Assembly (NCBI GenBank): GCA_024663395.1
Contig: JANFAH010000002.1
Coordinates: 4,650,001 to 4,714,000, forward strand
Source: Pisolithus tinctorius
Taxonomy: Eukaryota; Basidiomycota; Agaricomycetes; Boletales; Pisolithaceae
Length of the DNA: 64,000 bases
Direction: 5' to 3'
Every line of letters starts with the position of its first letter. Position 1 is the stretch's first letter. The translations under genes were made by a program, and so were the position numbers. A model generated the notes under the pieces. The model was not told where the DNA came from, did not search any database, and saw only the letters and a program-made list of their open reading frames with translations. This document shows, one piece after another, positions 1 to 8,066 of this stretch.

Positions 1-1404
1 CTTGCGCGCGTCCTTGGAATCCATAGAAACACCCTGCATTCTTACATGAAGTCTCATGGCATCAAACGAAGATACACGAAGATTACAGATATGGAGCTTG
101 ATAACCTTGTTACTGCATTCAAGAAGAGATGGCCCGAGTCCGGACTTCGCTATATAATAGGGTTTATGCGGGCACAGGGGATCCGTGTGCAGCATCGCCG
201 TGTAATTCAGTCACTTCGAAGGATCGATCGACTAGGTCAAGCTTTACGAGACCGCTGCACGAAAACGAGACGCAAGTATCACATCAAACGGCCAAATGCG
301 CTGTGGCACATCGACGGTCACCACAAGTTGATTCGGTGGGGAATCGTCATTCATGGGTTTATCGATGGCTTTTGCCGCACAGTACATCTATCGCCTACTC
401 AAATTTGTCACATTTGTTGATTCACTCGTAGGTTACCGCAATTCGTGCCAGCGACAATAACTGGTCATCGACTGTCCTTCATTTATTCGAACATGCTGCT
501 GAACAATATGGAATACCTTCCCGTGTACGTGGAGACTGCGGTGGTGAGAATATCGATGTTGCGACATACATGATCATGAAGAACGGCCACCACCGTGGCT
601 CATTTATCTGGGGAACATAAGTTTCACATCATTTTTGTATTCATCGTTGCTAATCATATGCATAGTTCAACTTGGAATTGTCACATCGAGCGTTTATGGG
701 TCGAAGTTGGATCCCAATTTGCCAGACGCTGGTGTGCTTTTTTTGCACGACTTGAACGTGTCCATATGCTCGATATCGAAAACCCGTCACATATTTGGTT
801 ACTCCACATGCTGTTCCTTGACGATATCAATCACGACTGCCAGGTGTTTCGGGAGGAGTGGAACTGCCACCCGATGGGTGGCGCAGGTACTAACAACAAG
901 AGTCCAATGGTAAATGTCGAATTTTATTAGTTTATACTCTTTTTGTCTCATGAAATAAAGGACATGCGTCTGCTCGGTCAAATTCAATTTGGAATCTACC
1001 GAGAATGTGAAGATCGCAAAGGATGTAACATTGCCGATGATGAAGTAATGGAGACGGCTGATGCGATCGCGCGCCAACAACAAGTACACATTAAGCATGA
1101 GGCCGTGCGCGTACCCTCTCTTCAGAACCCTTTTCAGAATGACGAAGAAGAACTAACTTTCTTCAGGGGTCTTCAGGAGGTAGTCACCCAGGACATCACA
1201 CCGGAAAATTTCGGGTTGACAGCAACGGAGTGGAGCTCTGACACGTACCCGCTGATCGAGACTATACACATTGGGCGCCGCGCACGAAAAGAGGTAGATA
1301 TTTCATTGGCTGATGCGATTTGGTATTCCTGGGCACGCCTATGGTGCCAGGCATTGTCTACGTTGTCATTCTACCTAATGACCCGTGACTCATCATTTGT
1401 ATAA
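1..1404 (+). pseudogene. DDE integrase-core gene, 3' part, probably decayed
   Basis: The frame is open from base 1, so the gene begins outside the window. It starts with a helix-turn-helix-like stretch and continues into the integrase catalytic core seen in many Agaricomycete proteins. Landmarks are WHIDG.HKLIRW (about 300-335), RVRGDCGGEN (about 523-550), HIERLWVE (about 685-708) and IWLLHMLFLDDIN (about 793-830). Expected acidic residues are visible. Intron 382-431 joins exactly in phase (R-T to V-T-A-I-R), and intron 910-960 also joins in phase. The middle intron should end at 665, but no GT donor lies at the expected place (about 614) and the exon runs into TAA at 618-620. The copy is therefore probably dead, or the splice is unusual. 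Function by family: DNA strand transfer for a mobile element. Confidence in the family is high; the pseudogene call is an inference. Confidence 0.75.
382..431 (+). other. Intron of the integrase-core gene
   Basis: A 50-nt GT...AG intron (GTACAT at the donor, CGTAG at the acceptor). Removing it restores an uninterrupted integrase reading frame. This short length is typical of basidiomycete introns and supports a nuclear fungal origin. Confidence 0.8.
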
Positions 1405-1461
1405 ATGCTTCTGAATTTTACTGCAGTAACACCAACCGCACTTCACCCCATCCTCACTAGC

Positions 1462-2987
1462 ATGTCGAGTGCGTCGACCCGGACGAACCTCTGCTGGGGT
1501 GGAGGTGGTCAATGCGATTGCGAGCGCTTTAGGCCTAAGGCAGATGACCCTGCTCATTGCTGGGAATGTTCGCATGGGTTCAGTAAGCACCTGCATGCTG
1601 ACAATTCCCCAGCCGTCAATACCCTGGCCGTCAATACCCCAGTCGTCAATACCCCAGCCGTCAATGCCCCAGCTGTCACCCAATCGCAGCCCGCTGTATG
1701 TGGCTCATCAAATGTGGCGAAAATATTCGAAGGACTTACTTCAAGATGTCTCACTGGCACTTCTCAACCAAATCCCCGCCAGGAGGCACTGGCAACTAAA
1801 TCTTCAAAGCTGAAGCTGCTCTCAACATTACGGATGTCCGCTTCTAACGAGCGCGGGGTAGGCATTTGTAGTGCCTTGGGACCACTCGGGCTGACATTTT
1901 TATTCCAGCCTTCTCAACGGCAAACCAGTGGTCAGGCGTTCCATGTCAGCTCTGTCGCCATCATTACATGCGGAATAGACGTATTTTTTCTTTTTAAATT
2001 TTTATTGCACAGACTCTTACTTCGCAAATCGAAATACAGACAAATGGCCAGTTAATGAAGGACCCGATCTTGCCACAGACGATGGCAGAGAAGAGACTGT
2101 TCATCCAACACTTGGAAAACCACGGATGCTATCTCCAACAAATGATTGAAGTTAACTCTTCTTGGTCACACGAAGACGTTACAACCCAGCTGCGTTCATG
2201 GTTCCCGAATGTCTTCCAATATTTTGACTCTCATCGTGAGAAAGCCAATATGACGTCCCAAACCCAACCTGACTGGCAGCTTCTTGTTCCTGCTAATGGC
2301 AAACTCGAGCTCTCTACGGCTGTTCGTCCGAATGGTGTTGTTCTCGCCCATTTCAAGGGACGCCAGAAGTCTGGCATTGCTGATAGTAATCTGTGGTTCG
2401 GTATGTGGCTAAAACATTACAACTTTGGCCGTCTTAATTTTTTGGACAGTCACTCGAAATCCTGTCCCCAATCATATTTTCGACAAGTGGAAGATGGGAT
2501 CGGATGTAGTGGGAACTGATGAAGAGGCTATGAGTGCGAGTGACAATGAGGTGGTTGAACTATCGAGTTCCATTGCCGACCTCGAAATCACTACTGCGAC
2601 TGGGACCGGTAAGTTTAGTACTGTTATTTTTACCATTAAAATCAACATTTTTTTTCTAGGCAAGAGGTCGCGTTCTGTTCATGTCTTATCCTCCCCTGAG
2701 GCTATGGACTCCAATAGGCAGTCCTTCCGCAAGAAACGCAAAGACTGTACATTTGTATTTAGTTACTTACAGTGACATACTAATCACACTATCTGCACTA
2801 AGTAAATGCTGATGCCCTACCTGCTTGGCCTCGTCAGCCTGGGGGGTCCATTTCCGGCCCTGTTGAAGTGAAGGACTTCTTATCCGACAGCGACGACAAT
2901 GCCTCGTCTCTGCCAAATCCGTGGTTCGCACAATTTGAACAGACAACGATGGTGAAGGATGGAGATATTTCCGACGTTGATTTGTGA
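1462..2987 (+). CDS. Cysteine-rich protein of unknown function (spliced)
   Basis: Proposed exons are 1462-1857, 1909-1980, 2013-2400, 2450-2608, 2660-2746 and 2803-2987. All phases agree and give about 428 codons without a stop. The N-terminus has a C.GGGGQC.C cluster followed by C..C, which looks like a small zinc site. A pentapeptide-like VNTPA repeat follows (about residues 52-72). The centre (W..LVPANGKLEL, FKGR.KSGIADSNLWF) resembles a lineage-expanded Agaricomycete family that I cannot name. Near the end lie a basic KKRK patch and an acidic SDSDD stretch, which suggests a nuclear protein. It follows the integrase gene by 57 nt in the same direction, so it may belong to the same mobile unit. 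The second intron would be only 32 nt, so that junction is uncertain. The ATG at 1462 directly precedes the cysteine cluster. No function is assigned. Confidence 0.6.
1611..1678 (+). repeat. 15-bp coding tandem repeat
   Basis: About four and a half degenerate copies of a 15-bp unit (GTCAATACCCCAGCC type) lie in frame inside the cysteine-rich gene and encode a V-N-T-P-A repeat. Length changes here would add or remove five residues without a frameshift. Confidence 0.8.
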
Positions 2988-3457
2988 TACTTGCGTTTTT
3001 TTCACTCACTACTTATCGCTCCCTAATGTCCGTAGTACTTTGTCTGAATTTGATTTGTTTCGCCGGCAGTTGTGCCGGCCTATATCGAGAATCTACACAA
3101 GTGTGACTAATAGTGAAGTTGTAGCATGCCGCTGTCACACACCAAAGGTGTTGTGGACATGGTTACAGCTGACTCTGCCTAACTCGTTGACGAGTTGTGC
3201 GCAATGCCCGTGCATGCAGATGAAGACTAAAGGCCTCATGCGTAGAAAGACTGTTGGACGTGAACAGTCATCCTTCGCACAAGAACGAGTCGTCAGTGCT
3301 AAAGAGAAAAGAGGAAGCGAGTTAAGTGCGCATTAAAGGTTTTTAGCGCCCGTGTACGGCATTCCGGTTTTCGTCGTATCTCCACCGTTTCCAAAGATAT
3401 CAACTCGGTTCGCATGCTCGCTTAAAGTGCTCAGCCCCACGATTCTTCCTTCCAAAT

Positions 3458-4015
3458 TTGGAGAGGATCCTCGCACCCTGCGTGTTTCTACAGCACTCCA
3501 TCCATCAGACGCTCATTTCGCAAAGTCCATCAATCATGGCCACCTCTTCGTCAGTCATCTCGCTTGTCTCATTTGCCAGAGACAGTGGCTACGTATATCT
3601 GCCAGGCATTCCCACCAGCTTCCGTCCTGAAGCCCCCTGGTTCATCCCGTCATTGTCAGCCCCATCCCATCCCATGCAGCTTGGTCAGCGTGTTCTCCTT
3701 GTCAGTATGACTTCCAGAAGGACGTTCTTTGGTTGCCTCAGGTCTGTCACTCGGTTAGAAAGGTCTTATGTGGTCATTTCAGTCTCCCCGGTTGATGAAG
3801 CATATGGATCGTTCCTCCCTGCTCCCTGCACTGTCTTTATTCCAATCTCATCCATCATTCTTCCCGCATTGCGACAGCTGCAGTATAATCTACTGTCCTC
3901 CAGCCTCCCTGATCGCATTCATGACGAGTATGACATGCATCTTGCCTTCTTACTGCAAGATCCAGCAGAAGACGTCCCCCCTTCTCCTCCTCCTCCATCA
4001 GAGCCCCGTTCATGA
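3458..4015 (+). CDS. Conserved 185-codon ORF inside the 1.88-kb repeat
   Basis: An ATG-started frame ending in a proline/serine-rich tail (PPSPPPPSEP). I do not recognise the family. The same frame is open over its whole length in the second copy (51506-52063, minus strand), with about eight amino-acid differences and no indel or stop. My rough comparison shows somewhat more replacement than silent changes, so it does not prove selection. It lies upstream of the TATA box, within the presumed U3, in the same orientation. It could be a real LTR-borne gene or a chance open frame. Confidence 0.3.
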   Translation: MERILAPCVFLQHSIHQTLISQSPSIMATSSSVISLVSFARDSGYVYLPGIPTSFRPEAPWFIPSLSAPSHPMQLGQRVLLVSMTSRRTFFGCLRSVTRLERSYVVISVSPVDEAYGSFLPAPCTVFIPISSIILPALRQLQYNLLSSSLPDRIHDEYDMHLAFLLQDPAEDVPPSPPPPSEPRS

Positions 4016-4452
4016 AGTTTTTGTTAACTTCGCTGAGAGGATGGAAGGGTGGGAGACGCGATCGCGTATGCTCTCATTGCCCCACAGACCCCCAATGCCC
4101 CAGCCCCCTTTGACGCCTGACTCATGCCCTTCAATTCTGGAATTAATACTTCCCTATCTGGAAACACCGTCCATCTGTCATGCCGTCTTTGGATCTAGAG
4201 ATGTCTCCGCCGAGATCTAACTTGCATCGCCACCCCCTAATGTGATATCAGTGCGCTTACTCAGTTTCTGATTCTATTTGACTCATTTTGTGATATTTTG
4301 ACTATCCTTGACTCGTTCATTGCCAATACTTACCAATCTTCTTTGCTTGCTTACTTTTCGTTTCTCGCTTACTCATCATGATTACTCAGTCCTTACTCAT
4401 TACTTACCAAGTGTTTGTGCCTTGTTTGTCACAAGCAGTGCTCCCCCCTCAG

Positions 4453-4460
4453 TATATAAA
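4453..4460 (+). promoter_or_regulatory. TATA box of the 1.88-kb repeat
   Basis: TATATAAA followed by a C-rich run. It is also present in the inverted copy near 51061-51070, and fits an LTR promoter that would start transcription about 30 nt further on. Confidence 0.5.
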
Positions 4461-5071
4461 CCCCCGTGTACTTAGCTACCCACAATCAATCAATCAAGAA
4501 TCAATCAGGAAGCAATTCAGAAGTCATCCAGCAGTCAGTCCAGTGCCTATCTCGTCGTCGACAGTTGAGGCTCCACGAAGGGGTCTATCTGTCATCATTC
4601 ATATACTTGGTAGTTGAGGCTCATTCGGAAGAGTCTATCTGCCTCCATCATTTCATCTGAAGCTTTATCCTCACACTTAGTCAGCAAGTTTGCTTAGTCA
4701 CCCATCCACTCCTGCGTAACTCGTCATCGACTTGCACCAGGAGCATATTTTATCAAAAGTCCATTACCCCCAAGTACTTTCAGCTGAACACCTTCACTCT
4801 GTTCAGCATCCCCTTCCCAATCATTGTCCATTCGTCTTCTCCTGCGTAACTCGTCAACGACTTGCACCAGGAGCACCTCCACTTGAAGTCTCCCCCCACA
4901 TCAGGTTTCTCTGCCCTCCAGGTTCCGTGGAGGTAAACCACCACTCGCTTGTATTTGTCTTTGGTGTTGGATTTGTTTGGTTTATACCAGCTTTCCACAC
5001 TTTGACTCACACCACTCTCAGCCCTTACAGTTTTGTAATATCGAACTACCAGCCACACATACCAAGCTGCC

Positions 5072-5693
5072 CCCCTTGCTCCGTCACAAGCAAGGGTGGC
5101 AAGGAACGTTCCGAGCGTGTTCGCACGCACCAGCACCATTCGTGAAGAAGGTATGTGGCTCTTGCACTTGCGATATCATGATTTTTTTTTTACTCTTAAG
5201 CAGCCAAAGAAGAACTTGATCAATCTACGACGAACGATGTATCTCTTCGACACTTTTATCGGTTTATTCGATCTCCCCGGTCCACAGAACATGACAGGTG
5301 GATCCAACTCGCTGGACCAATTCTGCATTAACTTCGCCAACGAACGACTGCACCATTTCATTCAACAACGGCTGTTTGAGTCCCACATCGACGAATACCA
5401 ATCAGAAGGCATATCTAAATATGACCCCCTCATTTCTTACTTCGACAACTCTGAATGCGTCCGACTCTTCCAGAATGAACCTGGTGGCCTTATTCACATC
5501 ATGGACGACCAAGCTTGCCGATCCCACAAAAAGACGGATCACACCATGGCCGACGCCTTCGCCAAGCGATGGGGCAACCATTCTTCCTTTAAACTAGGAG
5601 GTGGCTTGGATAGGTCTGGTTTCCCGACGTTCACCGTTTGCCATTTCAATGGCCCAGTGACATATTCCTCAGAGGCATTTTTAGAGCGCAACC
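5072..5693 (+). pseudogene. Myosin-motor chitin synthase fragment, part 1
   Basis: The translation matches the myosin-like motor of fungal class V/VII chitin synthases. Landmarks are FIGLFDLPGPQNMTGG, NSLDQFCINFANERLHHF, YFDNSECVRLFQ, GGLIHIMDDQA, KRWGNHSSF and FPTFTV.HFNGPVTYSSE, ending at FLERNL. The full enzyme joins N-acetylglucosamine into chitin at the hyphal tip. This piece lacks the N-terminal motor half and all of the glycosyltransferase part. After a probable intron at 5151-5203 the frame does not agree with the following motor block, and the usual stretch between TSTIREE and the FIGLFD block is missing, so a deletion occurred. The frame is cut at 5693 by Gypsy-1 and resumes at 13762. 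It is a relic of a once normal gene or of a captured fragment. Confidence 0.85.
5689..5693. other. Target site duplication CAACC (left) of Gypsy-1
   Basis: CAACC directly before the 5' LTR is repeated exactly at 13762-13766 directly after the 3' LTR. The 5-bp length is normal for Ty3/Gypsy insertion. Confidence 0.95.
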
Positions 5694-6391
5694 TGTTACG
5701 CCCGCTCAGGGGTCGTTTTCCTTTTCCGTCCTACTCCCCTAAACGGTATGTCACGTGTGTCACGTGCCTCGTCGCGTCGATTGTCCTCGCCGTGGTCGTC
5801 CTCGGTCTTAAGGCTCGCATCGCCTTCGGATCACCGGCGGTGGTGGTATTTCCAATACCAACTGATGCTGCGTACGCCCTCGTCATCGTGACTCGCAGCT
5901 GCGCCCGCAGCTGATGGACGTTCATCTCGCTTTACTTATACTTCCGCTCCGTTCATGACTCTGACTCGTTTATATTGCCCATATGTTCCTTTCCTTACGG
6001 TCAGTGCTGATGCCCCTCGCTGCGGACTGCGTCCGCAGCCGGTTTGGCAGTGTCCGCAGCACCTGACTCGTTCTTATTTCATCGTTTACTTGTTTGTAAC
6101 TGACTGGAAATGTGTGTACGGTACAAACCCTTGACGGGTATATAGGTTAGGCCTACCGTACCATGTAACCTCAGTTTTTCGATTTCTTGCAATCACCCAT
6201 CATCTTTAACTCGTACCTCTGTTCGCTCCCCGTCGCGATCTCCAGAGAACTCGCCAGTGGAACGAACCTTTGCCGGTACTCGTTAATAACAAGGGTTGAC
6301 CATAGGGGTTACGATAAGTTCGGCCCGTAGATCCGCCTCGTGACATTCGTGCCTAGTCCATTTGACGAAGTCACTCGTCGCAAGCATAACA
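5694..6391 (+). repeat. 5' LTR of Gypsy-1
   Basis: Starts TGTTACGCCC and ends AGCATAACA, 698 bp. It contains a GC-rich inverted repeat (GCTGCGGAC.GTCCGCAGC, about 6019-6038), a TATATA box at 6139-6144 and the presumed transcript start near 6173. Confidence 0.97.
6139..6144 (+). promoter_or_regulatory. TATA box of the Gypsy-1 LTR
   Basis: TATATA lies 34 nt upstream of the segment that pairs with the primer-binding site. That distance puts the transcription start exactly where self-priming requires it. Confidence 0.6.
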
Positions 6392-6404
6392 AAATCGAAA
6401 AACT
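6392..6404 (+). promoter_or_regulatory. Self-priming primer-binding site of Gypsy-1
   Basis: AAATCGAAAAACT starts one base after the LTR. It is the exact reverse complement of AGTTTTTCGATTT at 6173-6185 in the LTR. In the Tf1/sushi group the 5' end of the RNA folds back onto this site and primes minus-strand synthesis instead of a tRNA. I did not compare the site with tRNA 3' ends. Confidence 0.8.
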
Positions 6405-6630
6405 CTACGCAGCTTTCGGGACTCGTTCGACCTCTTCGAAAAAGTCAAACTCGTCCCTCGGTTACTGAACTTCAACAAACCGCTTTAAACTCCAAACCTT
6501 ATCCGGCTTAACGCTCTACAGGCTCCCACACGGGATTAATAAATCGCCTCCCTAGAGTCCGGAATTTCCTCCACTTTTCCAAATTCACCGACAGGTTACC
6601 TTCGGGTAATAAATCCTCCCTCGGTCTTCG

Positions 6631-8028
6631 TTGTCACTATCCGAAAAAGTGTCTGCACCAAAGAAGAGTAAGCCTCCAGTCCCACCCCGAACTAATCCGC
6701 TCGGACTAGGAAGGAACCCTCCTTTACCCCCTATCCCGTACGGAAAACTAGGACCATCTTACTCAGCAACAAACCCACGTATCTCGTTCCTTTCACGGTA
6801 TCGAGAAGAAGAAATCGCCTATAGTTCAGAAGAAGAGGACCGAAAGTCCAACTCGTCGTTAGGATCTATCCTCAAAGAAGAACAAGGCGAACCTGAAATG
6901 TCGATGACGCAAGGTCACGGAGAATCCGCACCAGAAATGCCTCCAAGGGTGTTCACCGAGGAGGAGTTGCGTCAACAGCTCGAGGAGCAACGCCGCCGCT
7001 TGGCCGAAGAAGCGAGAAGAATGGTTGCCGAAGCAGGGGATCCTTTCCCCAGGGGCGTCCCTACCCAAGGGATGCTAAGAGATTGGTACGCTCGAAATTT
7101 CGGTAAGGACGTACCCCCAGAGCCCTACCCAGATAGTGGCAGTAAGGGGAAATCCCGAGCCGATGACGATGACGATTACCGCCCACGTCCCCCGAACGGA
7201 GGACGAGAATTTAATGTCGGCAAACCCGGAGAATATGATGGAAGCCATAATAGTCTTCAGACTTGGCTTACACAAATTGAAGGTTACCTCAACCTTAATC
7301 GACACGTTTACAGCACCGACTCCCTAAGAATCGCGTTCGCCCTCACCTATATGACAAAAGGGGCCGCCGTGTCTTTCGCCGAAAATTACCAAAACGAAAA
7401 TCGGCTCAATGATGGAAGTATCTATTACATGGATACATTCCCGGTTTTCGTCGAACGACTCAAAGCCACCTTCGAGTCCGGCGACCAAACGGCTTTAGCC
7501 ATACTACGCCTCTCTAGCATCGAACAAGGTGATCGCGAACTAGAAGCTTATATCGCGGAATTTACGGGCCTCGTTAACAAGGCGCAACTAAAGGAAGAAT
7601 CTCGCGAAGCGGGAATCTTCTTTGGAAAAGGGCTCTCGAAGGAATACCGCAATTGGGTTCTCAATAGCGGTAGAGCCCCTAATACGGTTGCCGAATGGAT
7701 CAAGGTCGCGGGGGAAGCCCGAACAGCGATCGCCACCCGTAATATCCTAGAAGGGAAGGAATCTCGGAACGAAAGGAAGTATATTCATTTCCGGAGTTCT
7801 AACCGAGATCCCAACGCTATGGATGTCGATAAACGAAAGAAGAACGTTCGGCGATCTGTCGCTGACGTAACGTGCTTTAACTGCAATAAGAAAGGTCACT
7901 ACAAGAGCGACTGCAAATCCAAAACCCTTTCAAACGTCCGCATCGTAGTCTCGGAAGACGGTACAAAGACCGCCTACGTAGGAGACCGGGAAGCGGATGG
8001 CGATGAAAAGAAGTTGTTGGGTTTTTAA
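6631..8028 (+). CDS. gag: Gag of Gypsy-1 (capsid and nucleocapsid)
   Basis: A structural protein that packages the RNA. A proline-rich N-terminus and a Glu/Arg-rich coiled-coil-like stretch (residues about 105-135) are followed by the retrotransposon gag fold (about 195-370, with YDG..NSLQTWL and YLNLN). A DPNAMDVD motif and one zinc knuckle C..C....H....C (FNCNKKGHYKSDC, about residue 416) come next. The frame opens after stops near 6609, and its first possible start here is TTG at 6631. The first in-frame ATG is at 6898, about 90 codons in, so the true start is uncertain (non-AUG start, a spliced leader, or a shorter Gag). It ends in GGT TTT TAA, a probable -1 frameshift site into pol. Confidence 0.9.
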   Translation: MSLSEKVSAPKKSKPPVPPRTNPLGLGRNPPLPPIPYGKLGPSYSATNPRISFLSRYREEEIAYSSEEEDRKSNSSLGSILKEEQGEPEMSMTQGHGESAPEMPPRVFTEEELRQQLEEQRRRLAEEARRMVAEAGDPFPRGVPTQGMLRDWYARNFGKDVPPEPYPDSGSKGKSRADDDDDYRPRPPNGGREFNVGKPGEYDGSHNSLQTWLTQIEGYLNLNRHVYSTDSLRIAFALTYMTKGAAVSFAENYQNENRLNDGSIYYMDTFPVFVERLKATFESGDQTALAILRLSSIEQGDRELEAYIAEFTGLVNKAQLKEESREAGIFFGKGLSKEYRNWVLNSGRAPNTVAEWIKVAGEARTAIATRNILEGKESRNERKYIHFRSSNRDPNAMDVDKRKKNVRRSVADVTCFNCNKKGHYKSDCKSKTLSNVRIVVSEDGTKTAYVGDREADGDEKKLLGF

Positions 8029-8030
8029 AC
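8019..8030 (+). promoter_or_regulatory. Probable -1 ribosomal frameshift site (Gypsy-1 gag/pol)
   Basis: GGGTTTTTAAAC spans the gag stop. Read in the gag frame it is G GGT TTT TAA, where GGGTTTT fits the X XXY YYZ slippery pattern. After one base of backward slip the frame reads GGG TTT TTA AAC AGG and continues open into pol. Gypsy-2 keeps the same five T plus AAA at its gag stop. Confidence 0.5.
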
Positions 8031-8066
8031 AGGACTGCTGAAACCGTTCCTGCATCAGTCAGTCCA

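Larger units (their letters stand above)
3133..5011 (+). mobile_element. 1.88-kb TG...CA repeat, copy 1 (probable solo LTR)
   Basis: This stretch is repeated in inverted orientation at 50541-52388. The homology stops sharply at TGTCACACACC on one side and GACTCACA on the other, giving the TG...CA ends of an LTR. A TATATAAA box lies at 4453-4460, so U3 would be about 1.3 kb and R-U5 about 0.5 kb. The flanking bases CCGC and CCAC are an imperfect 4-bp target duplication. No gag, pol or internal region is attached, which favours a solo LTR of a large retrotransposon. A non-autonomous element is the alternative. The U3 part carries a 185-codon open frame (3458-4015). A short motif with CCTGCGTAACTCGTC and CTTGCACCAGGAGC occurs twice, at about 4711-4746 and 4851-4880. 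Confidence 0.75.

Noticed and set aside
4780..5139. Minus-strand 119-codon frame
   Set aside because: It spans the end of the 1.88-kb repeat and the chitin synthase relic; its translation has no family resemblance and it is partly the mirror of a frame in the inverted copy.
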